NCBI RefSeq assembly: GCF_002899675.1
Contig: NZ_PKUU01000037.1
Span: forward strand, 1-45,866
Length of the DNA: 45,866 bases
Source of the DNA: Clostridium sp. chh4-2
Lineage (GTDB): Bacteria > Bacillota > Clostridia > Lachnospirales > Lachnospiraceae
Reading direction: 5' to 3'
A model generated the notes under the pieces. That model saw nothing but the letters and a program-made list of their open reading frames with translations, had not been told where the DNA came from and did not search any database. Shown here piece after piece: positions 15,137 through 24,154 of the stretch. Numbering within the stretch: the stretch's first letter is position 1; each line of letters begins with the position of its first letter. The translations under genes and the position numbers were made by a program.

Positions 15137-15769
15137 ATGAAGAAAGCTATTTTAGCTACTAAAGTCGGAATGACTCAAATCTTCAATGAAGACGGAACTT
15201 TGACTCCGGTAACAGTTCTTCAGGCTGGCCCATGTGTAGTTACACAGGTTAAGACAGTTGAGAATGATGGTTACAAAGCAGTACAGGTTGGATTTGTAGA
15301 CAAGAGAGCAAAATTAGTCACAAAACCAGTAAAAGGCCACTTTGATAAGGCCGGAGTTGCTTACAAGAGATTCGTAAGAGAATTCAAATTCGAGAACGCT
15401 GAAGAATATTCAGTAAAAGACGAAATCAAAGCAGATATCTTCGCAGCTGGCGACAAGATTGACGCAACTGCTATTTCCAAAGGTAAAGGTTTCCAGGGTG
15501 CTATTAAGAGACACGGACAGTCCAGAGGACCTATGGCTCATGGTTCTAAATTCCATCGTCATGCTGGTTCAAACGGTTCTGCATCTGATCCAAGCAAGGT
15601 ATTCAAGGGCAAGAAGATGCCAGGTCACATGGGTAACAAGAAGATCACCATCCAGAACCTTGAGATCGTTAAAGTTGATACTGAAAACAACTTGATCTTA
15701 GTTAAAGGCGCTGTACCAGGACCTAAGAAGTCTTTAGTAACACTGAAAGAAACAGTAAAAGCACGCTAA
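15137..15769 (+). CDS. rplC: Ribosomal protein uL3
   Basis: 210 aa. The bacterial L3 opening KKAILATKVGMTQIFNEDG and the central loop GFQGAIKRHGQSRGPMAHGSK, which reaches toward the peptidyl transferase centre, are present. AGGAGG at 15122-15127. It is the first gene after the structured gap and is followed by rplD after 29 bp. Confidence 0.98.
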   Translation: MKKAILATKVGMTQIFNEDGTLTPVTVLQAGPCVVTQVKTVENDGYKAVQVGFVDKRAKLVTKPVKGHFDKAGVAYKRFVREFKFENAEEYSVKDEIKADIFAAGDKIDATAISKGKGFQGAIKRHGQSRGPMAHGSKFHRHAGSNGSASDPSKVFKGKKMPGHMGNKKITIQNLEIVKVDTENNLILVKGAVPGPKKSLVTLKETVKAR

Positions 15770-15798
15770 TGCTTTTATAGGAAAGGAGGAACACACAG

Positions 15799-16419
15799 AT
15801 GGCAAACGTATCTGTTTACAATATTGAAGGTAATGAAGTTGGAACGTTAGAACTGAATGATGCTGTATTCGGTGTTGAGGTTAACGAACATCTTGTACAC
15901 ATGGCAGTTGTAGCTCAGCTTGCAAACAAACGTCAGGGAACACAGAAAGCTAAAACTCGTTCTGAAGTTTCCGGTGGTGGAAGAAAGCCATGGAAGCAGA
16001 AAGGAACCGGTCATGCAAGACAGGGTTCAACAAGATCCCCACAGTGGACAGGCGGCGGAGTAGTATTTGCTCCAACTCCAAGAGATTATACAATCAAGTT
16101 AAACAAGAAAGAAAAAAGAGCAGCTCTTAAATCCGCTTTAACAAGCAGAGTTAACGAGAACAAGTTCATCGTTGTTGATGAGATCAACTTTGATGAAGTT
16201 AAAACAAAGAATTTCCAGAATATCATGAACAACCTGAAAGTAAAGAAAGCACTTGTTATCCTGGGCGAAGGCAGCGAGAAAGCAGCTTTATCTGCAAGAA
16301 ACATTGCCTCTATCCAGACAGCATATGTTAATACAATCAATGTTTACGACATTTTGAAATACAACACAGTAGTAGCTACCAAGGCAGCTGTTGCAAGTAT
16401 CGAGGAGGTGTACGCATAA
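15799..16419 (+). CDS. rplD: Ribosomal protein uL4
   Basis: 206 aa, full length. The extended loop that lines the exit tunnel (KTRSEVSGGGRKPWKQKGTG) is intact. Known in E. coli to repress its own operon as well as to bind 23S rRNA. AAAGGAGG upstream; stop and rplW start overlap as TAATG. Confidence 0.98.
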   Translation: MANVSVYNIEGNEVGTLELNDAVFGVEVNEHLVHMAVVAQLANKRQGTQKAKTRSEVSGGGRKPWKQKGTGHARQGSTRSPQWTGGGVVFAPTPRDYTIKLNKKEKRAALKSALTSRVNENKFIVVDEINFDEVKTKNFQNIMNNLKVKKALVILGEGSEKAALSARNIASIQTAYVNTINVYDILKYNTVVATKAAVASIEEVYA

Positions 16420-16718
16420 TGGCAAACGTTCAATATTACGATGTAATCCTCAAACCAGTTGTAACTGAAAAGAGTATGAATGCTATGGCAGAAAAAAAAT
16501 ACACTTTCTTAGTTCATCCGGAAGCTAACAAGGCTATGATTAAAGAAGCTGTTGAAAAGATGTTCCCAGGAACAAAAGTTGACAGTGTTAACACTATGAA
16601 TCTGGAAGGCAAAAACCGCAGAAGAGGCGCAGTAGTTGGTAAAACTGCTAAAACCAAAAAAGCGATTGTTAAGCTGACAGCTGACAGCAAGGATATCGAG
16701 ATCTTCCAGGGACTGTAA
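16419..16718 (+). CDS. rplW: Ribosomal protein uL23
   Basis: 99 aa. Sits at the tunnel exit and is the docking site for SRP and trigger factor. VILKPVVTEKSM near the start is typical. Translation is probably coupled to rplD through a one-base overlap; its ribosome binding site lies in the last rplD codons. Confidence 0.98.
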   Translation: MANVQYYDVILKPVVTEKSMNAMAEKKYTFLVHPEANKAMIKEAVEKMFPGTKVDSVNTMNLEGKNRRRGAVVGKTAKTKKAIVKLTADSKDIEIFQGL

Positions 16719-16807
16719 GATTTATAACAAGTTGAATATACGGCATTTTTTATGCCGTGATAAAAGGAAACGCGTGGACGCGTTGAGAATTGAAAGGAGA
16801 GTTTAAA

Positions 16808-17653
16808 ATGGGAATTAAAACATTTAACCCATATACACCTTCCAGAAGACACATGACAGGATCTGACTTCAGTGAAATCACAAAGTCAACCCCGGAAAAG
16901 TCTTTAGTTACTTCCTTAAACAAAAACGCAGGACGTAACAATCAGGGTAAAATTACAGTAAGACACCGCGGAGGCGGCTCAAGAAGAAAATATAGAATGA
17001 TCGATTTCAAGAGAAACAGCAAAGACGGAATTTCCGCAACTGTTATCGGTATTGAATACGATCCAAACAGAACAGCTAACATCGCTCTTATCTGTTATGA
17101 AGATGGTACAAAATCTTACATCCTCGCTCCTGCAGGACTTACAGATGGAATGAAAGTTATGAGCGGCCCACAGGCTGAAGCAAAAGTTGGTAACTGTTTA
17201 CCACTGAGCGAGATCCCTGTTGGTGCACAGATTCACAACATTGAATTATATCCGGGCAAAGGCGGACAGCTGGTTCGTTCTGCTGGAAACGCAGCTCAGT
17301 TAATGGCTAAAGAAGGCAAATATGCAACATTAAGACTTCCTTCAGGTGAAATGAGAATGGTTCCGATCATCTGTAGAGCTACAATCGGTGTTGTTGGTAA
17401 CGGAGAGCACTCCCTGATTAACATCGGTAAAGCTGGTAGAAAACGTCATATGGGTATCAGACCTACAGTTCGTGGTTCCGTTATGAACCCTAACGACCAT
17501 CCACACGGTGGTGGTGAAGGTAAGACCGGTATCGGCCGCCCAGGTCCATGTACACCATGGGGTAAACCAGCACTTGGCTTGAAGACAAGAAAGAAAAACA
17601 AACAGTCTAATAAACTGATTGTAAGAAGAAGAGATGGAAAGACCATTAAATAA
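16808..17653 (+). CDS. rplB: Ribosomal protein uL2
   Basis: 281 aa from ATG 16808, where the protein begins MGIKTFNPYTPSRRHMT as in relatives; the frame is open a few codons upstream. Primary 23S binder near the peptidyl transferase centre; the conserved NPNDHPHGGGEG segment is intact. The 89-bp gap before it holds two small hairpins (CGGCAT/ATGCCG and AACGCG/CGCGTT). Confidence 0.98.
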   Translation: MGIKTFNPYTPSRRHMTGSDFSEITKSTPEKSLVTSLNKNAGRNNQGKITVRHRGGGSRRKYRMIDFKRNSKDGISATVIGIEYDPNRTANIALICYEDGTKSYILAPAGLTDGMKVMSGPQAEAKVGNCLPLSEIPVGAQIHNIELYPGKGGQLVRSAGNAAQLMAKEGKYATLRLPSGEMRMVPIICRATIGVVGNGEHSLINIGKAGRKRHMGIRPTVRGSVMNPNDHPHGGGEGKTGIGRPGPCTPWGKPALGLKTRKKNKQSNKLIVRRRDGKTIK

Positions 17654-17673
17654 TTGAAGGAGGATTAAAACCT

Positions 17674-17952
17674 ATGGCACGTTCACTTAAAAAAGGACCA
17701 TTTGCAGATGCGCATTTGCTGAAAAAAGTAGATGCTATGAACGCAGCAGGACAGAAGCAGGTTATTAAGACCTGGTCACGCCGTTCTACAATCTTCCCAC
17801 AGATGGTTGGACATACAATTGCAGTTCATGATGGTAGAAAACACGTTCCGGTATACGTAACCGAAGATATGGTTGGACATAAACTTGGAGAATTCGTAGC
17901 TACCAGAACTTACAGAGGACATGGTAAAGACGAGAAGAAGACCCGTCGTTAG
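17674..17952 (+). CDS. rpsS: Ribosomal protein uS19
   Basis: 92 aa, opening MARSLKKGPFADAHLLKKV, and with GHKLGEFVATRTYRGH near the end, both diagnostic. 30S head protein contacting the A-site finger and S13. GAAGGAGG upstream. Confidence 0.98.
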   Translation: MARSLKKGPFADAHLLKKVDAMNAAGQKQVIKTWSRRSTIFPQMVGHTIAVHDGRKHVPVYVTEDMVGHKLGEFVATRTYRGHGKDEKKTRR

Positions 17953-17982
17953 GATACAAGTATTTGAAAGGAGGTTTCACCA

Positions 17983-18369
17983 ATGGCTAGAGGACATAGA
18001 TCCCAGATTAAGAGAGAAAGAAATGCGCAGAAAGATACCAGACCATCTGCTAAGTTATCTTACGCCAGAGTATCTGTTCAGAAAGCATGTTTCGTATTAG
18101 ATGCCATTAGAGGCAAAGATGTGACTACTGCACTTGGTATTGTAACTTACAATCCAAGATATGCTTCTACATTAATTGAAAAATTATTAAAATCAGCAAT
18201 CGCTAATGCTGAAAACAATAACGGAATGAGCGTTGAGAACCTTTATGTTGAGGAATGCTATGCAAATAAAGGACCGACAATGAAGAGAGTAAAACCGAGA
18301 GCACAGGGCAGAGCTTACAGAATCGAGAAGAGAATGAGCCACATCACAATCGTGCTTAATGAAAGATAG
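17983..18369 (+). CDS. rplV: Ribosomal protein uL22
   Basis: 128 aa. The tunnel hairpin region (CYANKGPTMKRVKPRAQGRA) where macrolide-resistance changes occur is wild-type in appearance. The N-terminus is about 15 residues longer than the shortest family members and Lys/Arg-rich. AAAGGAGG upstream; nine bases to rpsC. Confidence 0.97.
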   Translation: MARGHRSQIKRERNAQKDTRPSAKLSYARVSVQKACFVLDAIRGKDVTTALGIVTYNPRYASTLIEKLLKSAIANAENNNGMSVENLYVEECYANKGPTMKRVKPRAQGRAYRIEKRMSHITIVLNER

Positions 18370-18378
18370 GAGGCAAAT

Positions 18379-19035
18379 ATGGGACAGAAAGTTAATCCAC
18401 ACGGCTTAAGAGTCGGTGTTATTAAAGACTGGGACTCCAAATGGTATGCTGAAGCTGATTTCGCTGATTGTTTAGTAGAAGATTACAACATCCGTACATT
18501 TTTAAAGAAGAGACTGTACAGCGCTGGAATTTCTAAAATCGAAATCGAAAGAGCATCTGACAGAGTTAAAGTTATCATTTATACAGCAAAACCTGGCGTT
18601 GTTATCGGCAAGGGCGGAGCTGAAATTGAAAAATTAAAAGCAGAAGTTCAGAAATTAACAGATAAGAAATTATTCGTTGATATCAAAGAAATCAAGAGAC
18701 CGGATAAGGATGCTCAGTTAGTAGCAGAATCTATCGCACAGCAGCTGGAGAACCGTGTATCTTTCAGACGTGCCATGAAGTCTACTATGGGACGTTCAAT
18801 GAAAGCCGGAATTAAAGGTATTAAGACTGCAGTTGCAGGTCGTCTTGGCGGTGCTGATATGGCTCGTACTGAGTTCTATAGCGAAGGAACAATCCCGCTT
18901 CAGACATTAAGAGCAGATATTGACTATGGTTTCGCAGAGGCAGATACAACCTACGGCAAATTAGGCGTTAAGGTTTGGATCTACAAAGGCGAAGTTCTTC
19001 CTACTAAAGGAAACAAGGAAGGGAGCGATAAATAA
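18379..19035 (+). CDS. rpsC: Ribosomal protein uS3
   Basis: 218 aa. KH domain with VIIYTAKPGVVIGKGGAEI and the C-terminal RTEFYSEGTIPLQTLRADI signature. Forms part of the mRNA entry helicase. The stop overlaps the rplP start as TAATG. Confidence 0.98.
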   Translation: MGQKVNPHGLRVGVIKDWDSKWYAEADFADCLVEDYNIRTFLKKRLYSAGISKIEIERASDRVKVIIYTAKPGVVIGKGGAEIEKLKAEVQKLTDKKLFVDIKEIKRPDKDAQLVAESIAQQLENRVSFRRAMKSTMGRSMKAGIKGIKTAVAGRLGGADMARTEFYSEGTIPLQTLRADIDYGFAEADTTYGKLGVKVWIYKGEVLPTKGNKEGSDK

Positions 19036-19472
19036 TGTTAATGCCTAAGAGAGTTAAGCGTCGTAAACAGTTCCGTGGAAACATGGCAGGAAAAGCACTT
19101 AGAGGTAATACAATTTCTAACGGTGAATACGGTTTAGTCGCTACAGAACCATGTTGGATCAAATCCAATCAGATCGAAGCAGCCCGTGTTGCTATGACTC
19201 GTTATATCAAACGTGGTGGTAAAGTTTGGATTAAAATATTCCCAGATAAACCTGTAACAGCAAAACCAGCAGAAACCCGTATGGGTTCCGGTAAAGGCGC
19301 TCTTGAATATTGGGTAGCAGTAGTTAAACCGGGCCGTGTTATGTTTGAAATCGCTGGTGTACCAGAGGATGTAGCTCGTGAAGCATTACGTCTTGCTATG
19401 CATAAATTGCCTTGCAAGTGCAAAATTGCTTCTAAAGCAGATTTAGAAGGCGGTGATAACAGTGAAGACTAA
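19035..19472 (+). CDS. rplP: Ribosomal protein uL16
   Basis: 145 aa. MLMPKRVKRRKQFRGNMAG start and the MGSGKGALEYWVAVVKPG motif near the A-site tRNA elbow are typical. Its last codons overlap the rpmC start by 11 nt. Confidence 0.98.
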   Translation: MLMPKRVKRRKQFRGNMAGKALRGNTISNGEYGLVATEPCWIKSNQIEAARVAMTRYIKRGGKVWIKIFPDKPVTAKPAETRMGSGKGALEYWVAVVKPGRVMFEIAGVPEDVAREALRLAMHKLPCKCKIASKADLEGGDNSED

Positions 19473-19668
19473 TAAATATGTAGAAGATTTAAAGGTGAAA
19501 TCAGCTGCAGAGTTGAATGAAGAATTAGTAGCTGCTAAGAAAGAACTTTTTAATTTGAGATTCCAGAATGCAACTAACCAATTAGATAACACCAGCAGAA
19601 TTAAGGAAGTTCGTAAGAACATTGCCAGAATTCAGACTGTTATTACAGAAAAAGCGAAATTGGCATAA
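19462..19668 (+). CDS. rpmC: Ribosomal protein uL29
   Basis: 68 aa from GTG 19462 (product VKTNKYVEDLKVKSAAELN...). I prefer this to the in-frame GTG 19453 because AGAAGGCGG at 19446-19454 is then correctly spaced. Small helical protein at the tunnel exit. Confidence 0.95.
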   Translation: MKTNKYVEDLKVKSAAELNEELVAAKKELFNLRFQNATNQLDNTSRIKEVRKNIARIQTVITEKAKLA

Positions 19669-19736
19669 TTGGAATATAGATTCTATAGCGGATGCGAATA
19701 GTCAATATTCGCTATTTGAAAGGAGAAACAGTAGTC

Positions 19737-19991
19737 GTGGAAAGAAATTTAAGAAAAACACGTACCGGTAAGGTTGTAAGCAACAAGATGGATAAAACAA
19801 TCGTCGTTGCTATTGAAGACCATGTAAAACATCCTTTATACGGAAAGATCGTGAAAAGATCTATTAAATTAAAAGCGCATGATGAAAAAAATGAATGTGC
19901 GATTGGCGATACAGTAAAAGTTATGGAAACAAGACCTTTATCTAAAGATAAAAGATGGAGACTTGTAGAGATTATCGAAAAAGCAAAATAA
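19737..19991 (+). CDS. rpsQ: Ribosomal protein uS17
   Basis: 84 aa from GTG 19737 (VERNLRKTRTGKVVSNKMDKT), behind AAAGGAGAA. Primary binder of 16S helix 11. The frame is open upstream but those residues do not belong to the family. A palindrome-rich 101-bp gap follows. Confidence 0.97.
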   Translation: MERNLRKTRTGKVVSNKMDKTIVVAIEDHVKHPLYGKIVKRSIKLKAHDEKNECAIGDTVKVMETRPLSKDKRWRLVEIIEKAK

Positions 19992-19994
19992 AGT

Positions 19995-20025
19995 AAATTT
20001 GCTGAGCAAATTTGCGCTGCGCAAA
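19995..20025 (+). repeat. Overlapping palindromes between rpsQ and rplN
   Basis: AAATTTGC-tga-GCAAATTT (19995-20013) overlaps TTTGCGC-t-GCGCAAA (20011-20025), so the two hairpins exclude each other. A switch-like RNA, a processing site or a pause are all possible; there is no T-tract. Confidence 0.55.
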
Positions 20026-20092
20026 CGAAGTAAAGCGGAGTTCGCGTTTCACGTTTATTTTGCAAGGCGAAAACAAGGAAGGAGTATCAGGC

Positions 20093-20461
20093 ATGATTCA
20101 GCAGGAAACCAGATTGAGAGTTGCCGATAATACTGGTGCAAAAGAGATCCTTTGTATCCGTGTTTTAGGTGGATCTACAAGAAGATATGCTAATATTGGT
20201 GATGTAATCGTTGCTTCTGTTAAAGATGCAACACCAGGTGGTGTTGTAAAAAAAGGTGACGTTGTGAAAGCCGTTGTCGTTCGTACCGTTAAGGGCGCAC
20301 GTCGTAAAGACGGTTCCTATATTAAGTTCGATGAGAACGCAGCAGTAATAATCAAAGATGACAAGACTCCAAGAGGAACTCGTATCTTTGGACCGGTAGC
20401 AAGAGAATTACGTGAGAAACAGTTCATGAAGATTGTCTCTTTAGCACCAGAAGTATTATAA
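20093..20461 (+). CDS. rplN: Ribosomal protein uL14
   Basis: 122 aa from ATG 20093 (MIQQETRLRVADNTGAKE), behind AAGGAAGGAG. The exact family length supports this start over an earlier in-frame one. Contacts initiation factors and L19 at the subunit interface. Confidence 0.98.
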   Translation: MIQQETRLRVADNTGAKEILCIRVLGGSTRRYANIGDVIVASVKDATPGGVVKKGDVVKAVVVRTVKGARRKDGSYIKFDENAAVIIKDDKTPRGTRIFGPVARELREKQFMKIVSLAPEVL

Positions 20462-20474
20462 GGAGGTGTCCACT

Positions 20475-20780
20475 GTGCATAAAATCAAAAAAGATGACTT
20501 AGTAAAAGTGATCGCAGGTAAAGATAAAGATAAAACCGGTAAAGTAATTACCGTAAATACCAAAAACGGCACTGTACTGGTTGAAGGATGCAACATGGTA
20601 ACAAAGCATGCAAAACCAAGCGCAGGCAATCCAAACGGTGGAATCATCCATCAGGAAAGCCCTATCGATATTTCAAATATTATGTTAGTTGTTGATGGCA
20701 AAGCAACCAGAGTCGGTTTTGAAGTAAAAGACGGCAAAAAAGTTCGTGTTGCGAAAGCTACCGGCAAAGTAATTGACTAA
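20475..20780 (+). CDS. rplX: Ribosomal protein uL24
   Basis: 101 aa from GTG 20475 (VHKIKKDDLVKVIAGKDKDK), behind AAGGAGGTG at 20460-20468, which itself contains an in-frame GTG that is too close to use. The KOW motif (VIAGKDKDKTGKVI) is present. Assembly initiator of the 50S. Confidence 0.97.
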   Translation: MHKIKKDDLVKVIAGKDKDKTGKVITVNTKNGTVLVEGCNMVTKHAKPSAGNPNGGIIHQESPIDISNIMLVVDGKATRVGFEVKDGKKVRVAKATGKVID

Positions 20781-20803
20781 TAGCAGAGAGGAGGAAACAC
20801 AAG

Positions 20804-21343
20804 TTGGCTAGATTAAAAGAGATGTATCAAAATGAGATCGTAGAAGCTATGATCAAAAAATTCGGATATAAAAACATCATGGAAGTGCCTAAGTTAGATA
20901 AGATTGTTATCAACATGGGTGTTGGTGAAGCTAAAGACAACGCTAAAGTTTTAGACTCTGCTGTTAGAGATATGGAAATCATTTCCGGACAGAAAGCCGT
21001 AACAACAAGAGCTAAGAATTCAGTTGCTAACTTCAAAATCAGAGAAGGTATGCCAATCGGATGTAAAGTTACATTACGCGGCGAGAAAATGTATGAATTC
21101 GCTGATCGTCTGATCAACCTCGCATTACCTCGTGTACGTGACTTCAGAGGTGTTAACCCTAACGCATTTGACGGCAGAGGAAATTATGCTTTAGGAATTA
21201 AAGAGCAGTTGATTTTCCCTGAGATTGAATACGATAAAGTTGACAAAGTAAGAGGTATGGATGTTATTTTCGTAACCACTGCTAAGACAGATGAAGAAGC
21301 CCGTGAACTTTTGACATTATTCAATATGCCATTTCAAAAATAG
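20804..21343 (+). CDS. rplE: Ribosomal protein uL5
   Basis: 179 aa from a TTG start at 20804, behind GAGGAGG. Binds 5S rRNA. IVINMGVGEAKDN and the LPRVRDFRGVNPNAFDGRGN loop are diagnostic. Confidence 0.98.
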   Translation: MARLKEMYQNEIVEAMIKKFGYKNIMEVPKLDKIVINMGVGEAKDNAKVLDSAVRDMEIISGQKAVTTRAKNSVANFKIREGMPIGCKVTLRGEKMYEFADRLINLALPRVRDFRGVNPNAFDGRGNYALGIKEQLIFPEIEYDKVDKVRGMDVIFVTTAKTDEEARELLTLFNMPFQK

Positions 21344-21359
21344 TTAGGAGGAGTATTCC

Positions 21360-21545
21360 ATGGCTAAGACTTCAATGAAAATTAAGCAGCAGCGCCCGGC
21401 TAAATTCTCCAGTAGAGAATACAACCGCTGCAGAATTTGTGGCCGTCCACATGCTTATTTAAGAAAATACGGAATCTGCCGTATTTGTTTCCGTGAATTA
21501 GCATACAAAGGACAGATACCAGGTGTTAAGAAAGCAAGCTGGTAA
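21360..21545 (+). CDS. rpsN: Ribosomal protein uS14, zinc-binding type
   Basis: 61 aa, the short Zn form, with Cys24-x2-Cys27 and Cys40-x2-Cys43 (CRICGRP, CRICFRE). This form uses zinc, unlike the longer zinc-free paralogue some Firmicutes keep for zinc starvation. 16 bp after rplE. Confidence 0.98.
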   Translation: MAKTSMKIKQQRPAKFSSREYNRCRICGRPHAYLRKYGICRICFRELAYKGQIPGVKKASW

Positions 21546-21568
21546 GATTAAGGAAGGAGGCAATATCC

Positions 21569-21970
21569 ATGACAATGAGTGATCCAATCGCAGATATGCT
21601 TACAAGAATCCGTAATGCAAATACTGCTAAACATGATACAGTAGACGTACCTTCATCCAAGATGAAATTAGCTATCGCTGATATCCTTGTAAAAGAGGGC
21701 TATGTTGAGAAATATGATATCGTAGAAGATGGTGCATTCCAGGTAATCCGCATCACATTAAAATACGGTAAAGATAAAAACGAAAAAATTATTTCCGGTA
21801 TTAAGAGAATTTCTAAACCAGGTCTTCGCGTTTATGCAAACAAAGAAGAGTTACCAAAAGTACTTGGTGGTTTAGGTACAGCTATTCTTTCTACAAACCA
21901 GGGCGTTATTACAGATAAAGAAGCACGTCAGTTAGGTGTAGGCGGAGAAGTTCTTGCATTTGTTTGGTAA
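21569..21970 (+). CDS. rpsH: Ribosomal protein uS8
   Basis: 133 aa, MTMSDPIADMLTRIRNA start, C-terminal ARQLGVGGEVLAFVW typical. Binds 16S helix 21; in E. coli represses the spc operon. Confidence 0.98.
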   Translation: MTMSDPIADMLTRIRNANTAKHDTVDVPSSKMKLAIADILVKEGYVEKYDIVEDGAFQVIRITLKYGKDKNEKIISGIKRISKPGLRVYANKEELPKVLGGLGTAILSTNQGVITDKEARQLGVGGEVLAFVW

Positions 21971-22038
21971 TTATAGGAAGCTGAAAACAGAAGAGACGCA
22001 GATGTTTCTTCCGAGAATTTAAGTAGGAGGTAAATGGC

Positions 22039-22581
22039 ATGTCACGTATAGGAAGAATGCCTATCGCGGTTCCGGCAGGAGTAACTGTTACAATCGCAGA
22101 GAATAACAAAGTGACTGTAAAAGGTCCTAAGGGAACTCTGGAAAGAGAGTTGCCAATAGAGATGACAATCAAAGAAGAAGATGGTCATATTGTAGTAACC
22201 AGACCAAGTGATTTAAAGAAGATGAAATCTTTACATGGTTTAACCAGAACTTTAGTTGCTAACATGATCCACGGTGTTACCGAAGGATATGAGAAAGTAC
22301 TTGAAGTTAATGGTGTTGGTTACAGAGCACAAAAACAGGGTAAGAAATTAATCCTTTCTCTTGGATATTCTCATCCGGTAGAGATGGAAGATCCGGAAGG
22401 TTTAGAGTCTGTTCTGGAAGGACAGAATAAAATCACCATCAAGGGTATTGATAAAGAAAAAGTTGGCCAGTACGCTGCTGAAATCAGAGATAAGAGAAGA
22501 CCTGAACCATACAAGGGCAAAGGTATTAAGTATGCTGATGAAGTTATCAGACGTAAAGTTGGTAAGACTGGTAAGAAATAA
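22039..22581 (+). CDS. rplF: Ribosomal protein uL6
   Basis: 180 aa. MSRIGRMPIAVPAGV start and the C-terminal RRPEPYKGKGIKY signature. Near the sarcin-ricin loop. GTAGGAGG upstream. Confidence 0.98.
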   Translation: MSRIGRMPIAVPAGVTVTIAENNKVTVKGPKGTLERELPIEMTIKEEDGHIVVTRPSDLKKMKSLHGLTRTLVANMIHGVTEGYEKVLEVNGVGYRAQKQGKKLILSLGYSHPVEMEDPEGLESVLEGQNKITIKGIDKEKVGQYAAEIRDKRRPEPYKGKGIKYADEVIRRKVGKTGKK

Positions 22582-22598
22582 TTAAGGAGAGTGTAAAA

Positions 22599-22967
22599 AT
22601 GGTTAGTAAACAGTCAAGAAGCGAAATCCGCGCAAAAAAACACGCTAGATTACGTAATCGTTTTGCTGGTACAGCAGAGAGACCACGTTTAGCAGTGTTC
22701 AGAAGTAATAATCATATGTATGCTCAAATTATTGACGATACAGTTGGTAATACTTTAGTTTATGCTTCAACAGTTGAAAAAGAAGCAAAAGCAGAATTAG
22801 AGAAAACTAATGATGTGGCTGCTGCAGCATACGTAGGTACCTTGATCGCCAAGAGAGCATTAGAAAAAGGCATTAAAAATGTAGTTTTCGATAGAGGCGG
22901 CTTCATTTATCAGGGAAAAGTTCAGGCATTAGCAGATGCAGCCCGTGAGGCTGGTCTGGAATTCTAG
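22599..22967 (+). CDS. rplR: Ribosomal protein uL18
   Basis: 122 aa. Basic N-terminus with RLRNRFAGTAERPRLAVFRS and the end FDRGGFIYQGKVQALADAAR. 5S rRNA binder working with L5. AAGGAGAG upstream. Confidence 0.98.
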   Translation: MVSKQSRSEIRAKKHARLRNRFAGTAERPRLAVFRSNNHMYAQIIDDTVGNTLVYASTVEKEAKAELEKTNDVAAAAYVGTLIAKRALEKGIKNVVFDRGGFIYQGKVQALADAAREAGLEF

Positions 22968-22983
22968 TAGAGAGGAGAACGGC

Positions 22984-23493
22984 ATGAAACGTACAATTAT
23001 TGACCCAAGTCAGTTAGAATTAAATGACAAGGTAGTAGCTATTAAGCGTGTATCGAAAACTGTAAAAGGCGGACGTACCATGAGATTCTCTGCTTTAGTA
23101 GTAGTAGGCGATGGCAATGGACACGTAGGCGCAGGCCTTGGCAAAGCTGGTGAAGTTCCTGAAGCAATCCGTAAAGGAAAAGAGGCAGCTACCAAGAATC
23201 TTGTAGAAATTCCTGTAGATGAAAACAATAGTATTCCACATGATTTCGTTGGTAAATTCGGAAGCGCATCTGTATTATTAAAGAGAGCTCCGGAAGGTAC
23301 CGGTGTTATCGCAGGAGGTCCTGCCCGTTCCGTATTGGAGCTTGCAGGTATTAAAAACATCCGTACAAAATCTTTAGGATCAAACAACAAGACTAACGTA
23401 GTTCTTGCTACGATCGAAGGATTATGTCAGTTGAAAACTCCGGAAGAAGTTGCAAAACTTCGTGGCAAATCTGTAGAAGAGATTTTGGGCTAA
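22984..23493 (+). CDS. rpsE: Ribosomal protein uS5
   Basis: 169 aa from ATG 22984 (MKRTIIDPSQLELNDKVVAI), behind AGAGGAGAA; an earlier in-frame start would overlap rplR and is unlike the family. VGDGNGHVGAGLGKA and the C-terminal GIKNIRTKSLGSNN are typical. Role in decoding accuracy. Confidence 0.98.
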   Translation: MKRTIIDPSQLELNDKVVAIKRVSKTVKGGRTMRFSALVVVGDGNGHVGAGLGKAGEVPEAIRKGKEAATKNLVEIPVDENNSIPHDFVGKFGSASVLLKRAPEGTGVIAGGPARSVLELAGIKNIRTKSLGSNNKTNVVLATIEGLCQLKTPEEVAKLRGKSVEEILG

Positions 23494-23506
23494 GGAGGAG
23501 AGAATA

Positions 23507-23689
23507 ATGGCAGAGAAATTAAAAGTTACATTAGTAAAATCCCCAATTGGTGCGATTCCAAAACAGAAAGCAACTGTTGAAGCTTTAGGTTTAAAGAAAG
23601 TGAACAAAACAGTTGAACTGCCTGATAACGACGCAGTTAGAGGCATGATCTGGCACGTAAAACATTTGGTTAAAGTAGAAGAGATCTAA
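23507..23689 (+). CDS. rpmD: Ribosomal protein uL30
   Basis: 60 aa. LKVTLVKSPIGAIPKQKATVEALGL is close to the consensus of the family. AAGGAGGAG upstream. Confidence 0.97.
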   Translation: MAEKLKVTLVKSPIGAIPKQKATVEALGLKKVNKTVELPDNDAVRGMIWHVKHLVKVEEI

Positions 23690-23713
23690 AGAAAATAGTA
23701 AGGAGGTGCAGTC

Positions 23714-24154
23714 ATGGATTTATCAAATTTACAACCTGCTGAAGGTTCCAAGCACAGCGATAATTTCAGAAGAGGCCGCGGACACGCTTCAGGTAATGGT
23801 AAGACAGCTGGTAAAGGACACAAAGGCCAGAAAGCTCGTTCCGGAGCTCCGAGACCAGGCTTCGAAGGTGGTCAGATGCCATTATACAGACGTCTTCCTA
23901 AGAGAGGCTTTAAGAATAGAAATACAAAAACTATCGTAGGTATTAACGTAGAAGCATTAGAGAAATTTGAAGACGGCGCAGTAGTTACTGTAGAGTCTTT
24001 AATTGAGAGCGGAATCGTTAAAAACCCAAGAGATGGAGTTAAAATTCTTGGAAATGGAGAATTAACCAAAAAGCTCACTGTAAAGGTTGATGCATTCAGT
24101 GAAGGTGCAAAATCTAAAATTGAGGCTGTTGGTGGAACCTGCGAGGTGATCTAA
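23714..24154 (+). CDS. rplO: Ribosomal protein uL15
   Basis: 146 aa. Gly/Lys/Arg-rich extended N-terminus (RRGRGHASGNGKTAGKGHKG) and GFKNRN region typical of L15, a late 50S assembly protein. Stop overlaps the secY start as TAATG. Confidence 0.98.
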   Translation: MDLSNLQPAEGSKHSDNFRRGRGHASGNGKTAGKGHKGQKARSGAPRPGFEGGQMPLYRRLPKRGFKNRNTKTIVGINVEALEKFEDGAVVTVESLIESGIVKNPRDGVKILGNGELTKKLTVKVDAFSEGAKSKIEAVGGTCEVI

